From contig JAZRUW010000002.1 in the NCBI GenBank assembly GCA_045652745.1, forward strand, positions 1 through 34,290: 34,290 bases of DNA, given 5' to 3'. The stretch is from RGIG2041 sp045652745 (GTDB lineage Bacteria > Bacillota > Clostridia > UBA1381 > UMGS1253). The notes under the pieces were generated by a model. The model saw only the letters and a list, made by a program, of their open reading frames with translations, had not been told where the DNA came from and made no database searches. Shown one piece after another: positions 14,496 to 21,229 of this stretch; position 1 is the first letter of the stretch, and each line of letters opens with the position of its first letter. A program made the position numbers and the translations under genes.

Positions 14496-15392
14496 ATGGC
14501 ACTTTTTAAAAGAGAGAATAAAATTAAGCGCAGTGTCGGCGAATGGATTTTTGATACGCTCAATGTTCTGTTCATGCTGTTCCTTGCGTTCATCACGCTT
14601 TATCCGTTCTGGTACGTACTCGTATCCTCCTTCAGTAATCCGGTTTCCGTGGATGCCGGTATTATTTACTGGTGGCCGGATGCATTTAATGTGAATTCGT
14701 ACTTGGAAGTATTTGCGATTTCGAACTTCTGGTCTGCGTACGGTAATACGATTTTCCTTGCTGTGGGCGGTACGGTAATCAGTATGTTCTTTACAATTTT
14801 GACGGCTTACCCGCTGTCCAAGAAGCGTTTGTGGAAGAGAAAGTTCTTCACGCTCATCATGATTATTACAATGAACTTTATTGCAGGTATGGTTCCGCGT
14901 TACCTGGTGTTCAGAGCGACCGGCGTTATCAACAACCTGCCGATGTATTTGTTCGCTACGGCACTTACGCCGATGAACATCATCTTGGTTCGTTCTTACT
15001 TTGAATCGATTTCTGATTCTTTGGAAGAATCCGCAAAACTCGATGGCGCAGGTGACTTGACCATTCTGTTCAAGATTTTCATTCCGCTGTCCGTTCCGGT
15101 AATCATGACCGTAAGCTTGTATTACTTTGTAGCACGTTGGAACTCCTACTTCTGGGAAATGATTCTTTTCACAGACGACAGCAAAGTTCCGTTGCAGGTT
15201 GTACTTAAGAACCTTATTGTAGAACAGCAGGGCAAGGATGACCTCGCTGAAGAAGACGGTTCGATGAAGAAGAGCAAACAGACAATCATCTATGCGACAA
15301 TTATCTGTGCTGCCCTCCCGATGCTTGCAATCTATCCGTTTATTCAGAGATTCTTCGTTAAGGGTATCATGATCGGCGCCGTTAAGGGTTGA
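14496..15392 (+). CDS. LplC/YtcP-type carbohydrate ABC transporter permease
   Basis: The 298-residue second permease of the importer, with six membrane helices, SFSNPVSV after the first helix, an EAA-type loop (EESAKLDGAGDLTILFKIFIPLS), and the family C-terminus IYPFIQRFFVKGIMIGAVKG. It should form a heterodimer with the preceding extended permease. A perfect AAGGAGG lies 7-8 bases before the ATG. The operon ends right after it at a strong terminator, so the usual substrate-binding lipoprotein gene is missing from this locus; a shared MsmX-type ATPase encoded elsewhere is the normal arrangement for this family. Confidence 0.92.
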   Translation: MALFKRENKIKRSVGEWIFDTLNVLFMLFLAFITLYPFWYVLVSSFSNPVSVDAGIIYWWPDAFNVNSYLEVFAISNFWSAYGNTIFLAVGGTVISMFFTILTAYPLSKKRLWKRKFFTLIMIITMNFIAGMVPRYLVFRATGVINNLPMYLFATALTPMNIILVRSYFESISDSLEESAKLDGAGDLTILFKIFIPLSVPVIMTVSLYYFVARWNSYFWEMILFTDDSKVPLQVVLKNLIVEQQGKDDLAEEDGSMKKSKQTIIYATIICAALPMLAIYPFIQRFFVKGIMIGAVKG

Positions 15393-15410
15393 TTTTCTCC
15401 TAAAACATAT

Positions 15411-15448
15411 AAAAGGTTACAGAAACATTGTGTTCTGTAACCTTTTTT
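15411..15448 (+). terminator. Terminator of the permease operon
   Basis: A 14-bp perfect stem (AAAAGGTTACAGAA, 15411-15424, with 15433-15446), an 8-nt loop, and a T-run to 15448. The complementary A-rich left arm means it could also serve the convergent gene at 15504. Confidence 0.9.
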
Positions 15449-15503
15449 GTTTAATTTATCTGCGTTAACGCAATATCCTATCCTTTTTAATTGTAGGTAT
15501 TTG

Positions 15504-16061
15504 TTATTCAATCACTACGGTACAACGCAAACTGCTTTTCGGTTTTTCATTTTCCGTTACGTTCAGCGTTAGATAGGCATATGCGTCACTTTCAACTTTC
15601 AATGCATCCGGTTCTTCTAACTGTTTTGCGGTCAGGATGCGTGTTTCCAAAACTGTGTCGTCTTCGTCGTAGCCGCATACGGTCAGTATACCCGACTTTT
15701 GCGGCACGTAGAGATTTAAGGCAATCTCTTTTTCGGCGGTGCATATATAGTATTCATCCAGTTTGGTGTTGTACTGCACCGTATAGGTCTCGCTTGGCAT
15801 AATTTTAAGTTCGTTTCCGTTTTTGTATACGTTAAAAATTCCGACGCCTAAAATAATCAGAAGCACCGCGCCGCGGAATATCCAAGATTCCGTTACCTTT
15901 TTAAGTGCGATGGTTTTGTACCAATCCTCTAACCGCTGTAATTTGCCCCATACGGTTTTTTTGTAAGCCGCATCTATGGTTTTCTGCGCGATGGCTTCGC
16001 CGCAATGCGGACAGAATTTCGCGCCGTACGGCACGTGATTTAAACATTTACTGCAATGCAT
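15504..16061 (-). CDS. Zinc-ribbon, single-TM protein of unknown function (second of a pair)
   Basis: The start at 16061 is chosen because AAGGAGG lies just upstream; the protein has 185 residues. Residues 3-20 form a zinc ribbon with four cysteines (Cys3, Cys6, Cys17, Cys20; MHCSKCL and KFCPHCG). A cytoplasmic linker leads to one membrane segment (FRGAVLLIILGVGIFNVY, about 62-79). The remaining 105 residues are predicted to lie outside the cell and look beta-rich. I recognise no named family beyond the zinc ribbon. It follows another zinc-ribbon/TM gene by 11 bases, with the Shine-Dalgarno overlapping that gene's stop, so the two are probably translated together. Confidence 0.75.
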   Translation of the reverse strand: MHCSKCLNHVPYGAKFCPHCGEAIAQKTIDAAYKKTVWGKLQRLEDWYKTIALKKVTESWIFRGAVLLIILGVGIFNVYKNGNELKIMPSETYTVQYNTKLDEYYICTAEKEIALNLYVPQKSGILTVCGYDEDDTVLETRILTAKQLEEPDALKVESDAYAYLTLNVTENEKPKSSLRCTVVIE

Positions 16062-16072
16062 ACGACCCCTCC

Positions 16073-16912
16073 TTATATACGCTCGTCGGATGCGATATAC
16101 CATTCGCCGTCCGATTTTACGAAAACAAATTGATAGGGGATGGATAAGACTGCCTTTTGTGCCAACTCCTCATCTGTTTCCGGATAACAGAACGCAACGT
16201 GGCCGGTGTAAACAATTTCTGCTGCGGTATAGCCTTCTTTTTGCAGTTGCTTGCCGAGCGGTGTCTGTAAATTCTCGCCATAGCGAAGGGTATCGAAATC
16301 CCAGGCATAACCTGCGGTGATTGCGGTAGTGCCGACCGGCGGGCTTGGCCATTGTGTGTTATACAGTTCATTATATGCAAAGTCATGTTTACCGGTATGC
16401 GTATATCCCGGTAGGGTTTCTGCAAATAAAGTTTCGCAAGCCGGCGGTTTTATGTCGGTAACGTTCATGCCCTGTTCATGTGCATAGGATTCGTAGGAAC
16501 CTGCCAGGAAGTCCCACGCCTCTGTAAGTGCAGTTTCGCTCCAATCCGTATCCTCTGCAAAACCTTCATCATCTTGCATTTCTTCTCGCATAAACGCTTC
16601 TTCCGGATGCATGCGCACGCGCTCGGTTCCTGCCGGCAGACGCGCGGCATAGGCGCTCATAGCAACCGTAGCAACTACGCAAACGGTGAGCACCGTACCG
16701 TACAAATGCGACAAAAGAAAATTCTTTATCAGCGAAAAAATATTTTCATTTACCGTATCTTGCAAGTTGTCTTTGATATGGTCTTTTATGTAAGTTACAA
16801 AGGGCGAGCCTTTGAGGTTTAAGTCTTTTTCGCAGGCGCAGCATTGCGTTGCGCTTTTTTTATTTGCCGCACCGCAGAAGGTGCAATAGCGAATTTCTTC
16901 CGTGTTTTGCAT
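16073..16912 (-). CDS. Zinc-ribbon, single-TM protein of unknown function (first of a pair)
   Basis: The 279 residues open with a cysteine cluster (YCTFCGAANK, then QCCACEK; Cys10, Cys13, Cys24/25, Cys27) fitting a zinc ribbon. An amphipathic stretch leads to one membrane helix (GTVLTVCVVATVAMSAYAA, about 72-90). The outer part begins acidic (EEMQDDEGFAEDTDWSE) and ends with YQFVFVKSDGEWYIASDER, which resembles the last strands of NTF2-like domains; this is a guess. It starts 5 bases after the EamA gene's stop and 11 bases before the next zinc-ribbon gene, so the three form one operon. Confidence 0.75.
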   Translation of the reverse strand: MQNTEEIRYCTFCGAANKKSATQCCACEKDLNLKGSPFVTYIKDHIKDNLQDTVNENIFSLIKNFLLSHLYGTVLTVCVVATVAMSAYAARLPAGTERVRMHPEEAFMREEMQDDEGFAEDTDWSETALTEAWDFLAGSYESYAHEQGMNVTDIKPPACETLFAETLPGYTHTGKHDFAYNELYNTQWPSPPVGTTAITAGYAWDFDTLRYGENLQTPLGKQLQKEGYTAAEIVYTGHVAFCYPETDEELAQKAVLSIPYQFVFVKSDGEWYIASDERI

Positions 16913-16917
16913 ATTTA

Positions 16918-17862
16918 TCAGTCCTTTTTATAGTTGACAATCAAAATGCCCGTGCAAATCAGAATTAGCGTTACGATGAGCTGGAGCGGTGTCGCACTGC
17001 TCGGTTCAGCGAGCATCAGTACGGACAAAAGCACACCGAATACCGGTGTCATAAAACTGTAAATGGACACTTTGGAAACCGGATTGTGCTTTAAAAGCAT
17101 GCCCCATACGGAGTAAGCAACGGCGGAAAGTGCCGACAGATATAAAAGTACGCCAATGGCTTTGACACTGCCAAGGGCAATATGTCCGCCGAGCAGGAGT
17201 GCGACAATCACCATAACCGCACCGCCGATAATAAACTGCCAACCGCTGAGGATTACGGGATCTTCATCCTTGGAATAAATCTTTACAAGCGAAGACGACA
17301 TCGCATAGCAGATGGAAGAAATCAGCGCAAAGCCGTCACCGAAGAAGTTAAAGTTTAATTCAAGGCCTTTTAAGTTAATTAAGATAACGCCTGCAAAGCC
17401 GATGAGGCAGGCGAAAATCTTTTTAAATGTAAGCTTTTCCTGACGGAATAAAAGGCTTGCAATTAAAATGGAGAAAAATACATTGCAGCCGCCGGTGATG
17501 ACCGTGCCTTTTACACCGGTGGTGTAGCTTAAACCGATGTAGAAGAAAAAGTATTGCAGTACGGTCTGAAATGCGCTGATTTTGAGCACTTTGTCCCAAT
17601 TCTGCTTTTGCGGCAGTAAAAATTTCTTTCTGCCGATGCTGTAAATCAACACAGTCAGGATGCCGGCAAGCGTAAAGCGGACACCTGCAAACAGAATCGT
17701 CGAGGTGATTTTTTCAAACGTCGGCATTAAATCTCTGCCGGGCATCGCAATTTCATAGCCGATTTTGATAAACGGGGTTGCGCTGCCCCAGAGTGCGCAG
17801 CAAAACATTGCGAGCACGGCTACGAGCCACGGTTTGGTTAAAATGCTTTTTTTCTTTTCCAT
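16918..17862 (-). CDS. EamA/DMT-family transporter
   Basis: The 314-residue integral membrane protein has about ten hydrophobic helices arranged as two EamA repeats, with the typical CCALWGSATPFIKIG in the first helix and the SALSAVAYSVWGMLLKHNPVSKVSIYSFMTPVFGVLLS pattern (cut here to its family features) in the second repeat. Such proteins export amino acids or other metabolites; the substrate cannot be told from sequence. It is the first gene of an operon with two zinc-ribbon proteins, behind a sigma-A promoter, and has an AAAGGAG ribosome binding site. Confidence 0.9.
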   Translation of the reverse strand: MEKKKSILTKPWLVAVLAMFCCALWGSATPFIKIGYEIAMPGRDLMPTFEKITSTILFAGVRFTLAGILTVLIYSIGRKKFLLPQKQNWDKVLKISAFQTVLQYFFFYIGLSYTTGVKGTVITGGCNVFFSILIASLLFRQEKLTFKKIFACLIGFAGVILINLKGLELNFNFFGDGFALISSICYAMSSSLVKIYSKDEDPVILSGWQFIIGGAVMVIVALLLGGHIALGSVKAIGVLLYLSALSAVAYSVWGMLLKHNPVSKVSIYSFMTPVFGVLLSVLMLAEPSSATPLQLIVTLILICTGILIVNYKKD

Positions 17863-17895
17863 ATGTAAATACGCTCCTTTTGTGTTATCTTGCTT

Positions 17896-17924
17896 ATTCT
17901 ATCATATATTTGAAAAAATGGCAA
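17896..17924 (-). promoter_or_regulatory. EamA operon promoter
   Basis: On the minus strand TTGCCA (17919-17924), 17 bp, and TAGAAT (17896-17901), about 35 bases before the start codon. Confidence 0.65.
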
Positions 17925-17972
17925 CGATAAAAGGTTGTTGCGGATAAAAATTCAAATTCAACCGAAAAATTA

Positions 17973-18001
17973 TATACAGAAAACAAAATTTGTGTTATAC
18001 T
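17973..18001 (+). promoter_or_regulatory. murT-gatD promoter
   Basis: TATACA (17973-17978), 17 bp and TATACT (17996-18001), about 30 bases before the murT ATG. Confidence 0.55.
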
Positions 18002-18032
18002 ATTTAGAAATAAAGGATACAGAGGGTTGAAT

Positions 18033-19376
18033 ATGGGACTTCGACTGTCGGCCGCAGTCAGTGCGGCAAAATTTACTCGCCTGCTCTGCCGTCTTACCGG
18101 TACGCGCGCATCGTCGCTTCCGGGGAAGGTGGCGCGCTTGGTGTGTCCGGATTTTATTGCGCAGATGGCAAAAAAGGTGCGCGGTGAAATTATTGTGACC
18201 TGCGGCACCAACGGCAAGACAACTACGAACAATTTAATGTATGCGTGCCTCAGTAAGGCGGGGAAAAAATGCGTGTGCAACAACATCGGCGCGAATATGC
18301 TCAACGGCATCGCGACGGCGTTTGTGCGCAGTGCCTGCGCGTGCGGAAAACTTGATGCGGACTGCGCGTGCTTTGAAATCGATGAAGCGTATTTACAGCA
18401 TGCATTTCGCGAGTTTACGCCGGATGTGATTGTGGTAACCAATTTGTTTGTGGACCAGCTTGACCGTTACGGTGAGGTGGATGCGACGGCAAAGCTGCTG
18501 TCCAAAGCATTTGAACTTGCACCGGACGCAACGTATATTTTAAATGCGGATGACCCGGTGACTTCCGTGTTCGGACAGGGGAAGAAAGCTGTGTATTACG
18601 GCATCGGCGAAGCGCTTTCCTTGCGCCGCCCGATAGAAAAAACATCGTCTGCGGTTTGCGCGCTGTGCGGCGGTAAATTGGAGTATGACCATATTTGTTA
18701 TGATAAAATCGGACAGTACCGTTGCGGTGGTTGCGGTTATACAAATCCGTGCGCCGAGATGGTTGCAAGCAATGTTACGCTTTCGGACGGACGGCTTTCT
18801 TTTGCAATCGACGAAAGGCAGATAACAACACCGATTACGGGTATTTACAATGTTTATAATATTTTGATGGCGGCAACGGCGATGCACAGTGTCGGTATAG
18901 ACGATGCGGTTTGCGACGCAGTATTTAATGCGCGAAAGCCGGAGCCGGGGCGCATGAGCCAATTTACGGTCGGCGATAAAACGGCATATCTGATTTTGTC
19001 GAAAAATCCGACGGGGTTTAACCAGTCGGTGATGACGGTGTTAAACGATACAAGAAAAAAGGATATTTTGCTTGCGGTCAATGATGCGCCGGGCGACGGC
19101 GAGGACGTTTCGTGGATTTGGGATGTGGATTTTGAATCCCTTGTTTCCGTGGCGGACGGACGGGTATACCTTTGCGGTAGACGTGCCTATGATGTGTATT
19201 TGCGTCTGCAGTATGCAGATATGGATATGCGCAAGGTATTGGTGTTCGGTGATTGCGGCGAGGCGGCGAATGCGTTGATGCAGGGCGAAGAAAACCTCGC
19301 GTATGCGCTGGTGAATTATACCGCGATGTATCCGACCTATCAGGCACTCGAAAAATTACAGAAGGGGGACAAGTAG
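18033..19376 (+). CDS. murT: Lipid II isoglutaminyl synthase, MurT-type Mur ligase subunit
   Basis: MurT, with GatD, amidates the D-glutamate of lipid II to D-isoglutamine on the cytoplasmic side. ATG 18033 is preferred over the in-frame TTG at 18027 because AGAGGG lies 6 bases before it; this gives 447 residues. The ATP loop TCGTNGKTTT (57-65), a VTNLFVDQLDRYGE segment and NADDP are typical of Mur ligases. A zinc ribbon inserted in the middle domain has Cys209, Cys212, Cys231 and Cys234, a MurT hallmark. The C-terminal DUF1727 domain keeps NDAPGDGEDVSWIWD, the region supplying the Asp that completes GatD's catalytic triad. gatD follows immediately. Confidence 0.93.
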   Translation: MGLRLSAAVSAAKFTRLLCRLTGTRASSLPGKVARLVCPDFIAQMAKKVRGEIIVTCGTNGKTTTNNLMYACLSKAGKKCVCNNIGANMLNGIATAFVRSACACGKLDADCACFEIDEAYLQHAFREFTPDVIVVTNLFVDQLDRYGEVDATAKLLSKAFELAPDATYILNADDPVTSVFGQGKKAVYYGIGEALSLRRPIEKTSSAVCALCGGKLEYDHICYDKIGQYRCGGCGYTNPCAEMVASNVTLSDGRLSFAIDERQITTPITGIYNVYNILMAATAMHSVGIDDAVCDAVFNARKPEPGRMSQFTVGDKTAYLILSKNPTGFNQSVMTVLNDTRKKDILLAVNDAPGDGEDVSWIWDVDFESLVSVADGRVYLCGRRAYDVYLRLQYADMDMRKVLVFGDCGEAANALMQGEENLAYALVNYTAMYPTYQALEKLQKGDK

Positions 19377-19377
19377 G

Positions 19378-20094
19378 ATGGAAAAATTGCTTACAATTTA
19401 TCATTTGTACCCCGATTTGCTGGATGTATATGCCGACCATGGCAATGTGACGGTCTTGAAAAAGCGTCTTGAGTGGCGTGGTATGGAGGCGAAAGTACGT
19501 ACGCTGACAACAGGGGGAACGCCGGATTTTACGGATGCGGATATTGTACTCATCGGCACGGGCAGCGCACAGGCGCAAAAGGCGGTTGCTTCTATGGGCG
19601 AGGCATTGGCCGCACCGCTGAAAACTTATATTGAAGACGGCGGCGTGCTTCTGGCGATTGGGGCAGGGTTTGAACTGCTCGGCAATACGTTTGAAAATAA
19701 CGGCGAGATTTTAAACGGCTTCGGCATACTGGATATGGATGCGCGCAAGGGAAAAACACGCATGGTCGGACATTTTGCGACTGAGGCGGTATTAGACGGC
19801 CAAGCGGTGGCGTTGGTTGGATTTGAGCACCATACCTGCGGTGTGGATATCAAGGCACTTTCCCCGTTTGCACGCGTACTTTCGGGTTTTGGCAACGGCG
19901 ACGGTACGGATGGTGCGGTGTATAAAAATCTCATCGGTACGTATATGCACGGGCCGATTTTGCCGAAAAATCCGGCTTTGGCGGATTTTCTGCTTGCTAA
20001 GGCATTAGAGCGTAAGTATGGCGAAAAGGAGCTTGCACCGCTCGAGGACTCAGCGGCGCAGCCCGCAAGAGAGGCGGTAAAGTTTAATGCGTAG
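19378..20094 (+). CDS. gatD: GatD-like glutamine amidotransferase subunit lacking the catalytic cysteine
   Basis: The 238 residues align along their length with GatD, the glutaminase partner of MurT: LTIYHLYPDLLDVYADHGN, GFGILDM, VGFEHH and GTYMHGPILPKNP, which carries the catalytic His. GatD has Cys in its nucleophile elbow, ICGGYQ. Here the elbow reads LLAIGAGFELLG, so the Cys position is Gly95 (GGG codon, 19660-19662) and the following Gly is Ala. At least two base changes separate GGG from a Cys codon, so a simple sequencing error is unlikely. The subunit should not hydrolyse glutamine; it may be structural, with ammonia supplied directly. It starts 1 base after the murT stop. Confidence 0.88.
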   Translation: MEKLLTIYHLYPDLLDVYADHGNVTVLKKRLEWRGMEAKVRTLTTGGTPDFTDADIVLIGTGSAQAQKAVASMGEALAAPLKTYIEDGGVLLAIGAGFELLGNTFENNGEILNGFGILDMDARKGKTRMVGHFATEAVLDGQAVALVGFEHHTCGVDIKALSPFARVLSGFGNGDGTDGAVYKNLIGTYMHGPILPKNPALADFLLAKALERKYGEKELAPLEDSAAQPAREAVKFNA

Positions 20095-20209
20095 TTTTTA
20101 ATGGCGGCAGGGGATTCTTATGGGGATGCAATCCCCGGGACTTTTGCTCACAAAAGCCATATCCTTTCTTGACACGCAAAAAAATGTCGAAATTTGCGGA
20201 AGAAAGTTG
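20095..20209. other. Spacer after gatD with two small hairpins
   Basis: GGGGAT-GCA-ATCCCC (about 20122-20136) and CTTTTG-CTCA-CAAAAG (about 20141-20156) follow gatD. They could be a weak termination region, but no clean T-run follows either. Nothing else is seen before the promoter at 20210. Confidence 0.35.
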
Positions 20210-20238
20210 TAGACAGTAAAAATAGAATGTGATATACT
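20210..20238 (+). promoter_or_regulatory. Promoter for the candidate structured RNA
   Basis: TAGACA (20210-20215), a 17-bp spacer and TATACT (20233-20238). Expected initiation at about 20244-20246 coincides with the first base of the long basal stem of the RNA. Confidence 0.7.
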
Positions 20239-20244
20239 GAATAT

Positions 20245-20404
20245 GCGACTCAAGTGAATAGCAAAAAGACCGTAAGTGATGCAATTTTACCATCCGGTAA
20301 AAATGCATGCTCTTTTTTGCATCCTTTACGGTCGCAAATTCGCTTGAGTCGCTTCAGCGGAGCCATGCGTTTTTCATGCGTGGCCTTGTGCTGCGCATTT
20401 TTTT
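20245..20404 (+). ncRNA. Candidate structured RNA of unassigned family (about 160 nt)
   Basis: Basal stem P1: GCGACTCAAGTGAA (20245-20258) pairs with 20339-20352, 14 bp with one G-U. P2: 20268-20283 pairs with 20318-20333, 16 bp with one G-U and one mismatch. P3: TTTTACC-ATCC-GGTAAAA (20285-20302). The TGCA at 20280-20283 can pair either with the far strand of P2 or, as an extension of P3, with TGCA at 20304-20307, so two conformations compete. A second hairpin with CAGC/GCTG ends (20355-20393) is followed by seven T residues (20398-20404), like a terminator. It may be an independent small RNA or a leader of the 36-codon ORF after it. It does not match 6S, SRP, RNase P, tmRNA or a riboswitch core I can recall. 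Confidence 0.65.
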
Positions 20405-20422
20405 ATGGAAAGGGTGATTGGG

Positions 20423-20533
20423 ATGGACGCAGAACTGTATTTTCAAATCTTCAACAAAATCACGGAAATGATTGAAGAATTAAAAGCCATGCAATGTGCA
20501 ATGGAAGATGCCTATATTTCCGCGGAGGAATAA
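20423..20533 (+). CDS. 36-residue small protein of unknown function
   Basis: ATG at 20423, preceded by AAAGGG, opens a 36-codon frame, MDAELYFQIFNKITEMIEEL then KAMQCAMEDAYISAEE, ending at TAA 20531-20533. It is predicted as one amphipathic, acidic helix. It lies between the terminator-like end of the candidate RNA and a strong bidirectional terminator, which is what a real small gene would look like. No membrane segment and no recognised domain. Confidence 0.55.
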   Translation: MDAELYFQIFNKITEMIEELKAMQCAMEDAYISAEE

Positions 20534-20536
20534 AGT

Positions 20537-20567
20537 AAAAAGGAAACGGCGATGCCGTTTCCTTTTT
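20537..20567. terminator. Bidirectional terminator between the small ORF and hpf
   Basis: A 14-bp perfect stem (AAAAAGGAAACGGC, 20537-20550, with 20554-20567) and a 3-nt loop, with T-runs on both strands. It serves the small ORF and the convergent hpf gene. Confidence 0.9.
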
Positions 20568-20578
20568 GAGTTTTATAT

Positions 20579-21106
20579 TTACTTATCCTGTTCTATCAGT
20601 GCATACTTGCCGTCCTTGCGCTTATATACGATGCTGATTACATCGTCTTCGGCGTTGTCAAAGACGAAGAAATTGTGGCCGAGAAGTTCCATTTGCAAAA
20701 TCGCTTCTTCCACATTCATGGGCTTGAACGCAAAGCGCTTCACTTTAACCACCTTTAAGTCGGGTTCTTCCTCAATCGGGGCAAAACCCTCATACGGCAT
20801 ATCGAATGCGCCTTTCTTTAATTTCTTTTCCAGATGTGTTTTGTGCTTTCGAAGCTGTCGCTCAATCACATCTACAATTTTATCAATTGCGGCGTACAAA
20901 TCGGCATCTCTTTCTTCTGCGCGGTACATTACGCCGTTTTCATAAATGGTGGCTTCAATAATCTGGTCATCCTTTACGGTGCGGATGGTGACTTTTGCTT
21001 CCGGCTCGCTCTTAAAATACTTTTCGAGTTTACCGAGGCGCTTGTAAATTCTTTCTTTCATGCCTTCCGTTACGTCAATTTTTCTGCCCGTGATTACAAA
21101 TTTCAT
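20579..21106 (-). CDS. hpf: Ribosome hibernation-promoting factor, long form
   Basis: Long HPF dimerises ribosomes into inactive 100S particles when growth slows. The first ATG (21115) touches the Shine-Dalgarno AAGGAG, so the second ATG at 21106, nine bases after it, is preferred; this gives 175 residues starting MKFVITGRKIDVTEGM. The N-terminal S30AE domain (to about 95) binds the decoding centre. A linker is followed by the C-terminal dimerisation domain (VVKVKRFAFKPMNVEEAILQMELLGHNFFVFDN). It is a single gene between the pyridoxal kinase terminator and a bidirectional terminator. Confidence 0.95.
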   Translation of the reverse strand: MKFVITGRKIDVTEGMKERIYKRLGKLEKYFKSEPEAKVTIRTVKDDQIIEATIYENGVMYRAEERDADLYAAIDKIVDVIERQLRKHKTHLEKKLKKGAFDMPYEGFAPIEEEPDLKVVKVKRFAFKPMNVEEAILQMELLGHNFFVFDNAEDDVISIVYKRKDGKYALIEQDK

Positions 21107-21188
21107 ATGCGTCATCTCCTTACCTGTGCTCTGCAGAGAAAATCTTTCCCTGTAATTATATATACCGCCGTTTTATATGTTTCAAACA

Positions 21189-21222
21189 AAAAAATGTGCA
21201 AATTTTTAAATTCGCACATTTT
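21189..21222 (-). terminator. Terminator of the pyridoxal kinase gene
   Basis: A 15-bp stem (21191-21205 with 21208-21222); the single imperfect pair becomes a G-U wobble on the minus strand, and a T-run follows there. Confidence 0.8.
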
Positions 21223-21229
21223 ACTTATA

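Noticed and set aside
20245..20404. Assigning the structured RNA as the raiA motif
   Set aside because: The raiA motif lies upstream of raiA/hpf on the same strand; here the RNA is on the opposite strand, converging with hpf.
20245..20404. Assigning the structured RNA as 6S RNA
   Set aside because: It has two successive hairpin domains and a terminator-like end rather than one long rod with a central bubble closed by the 5' and 3' ends.
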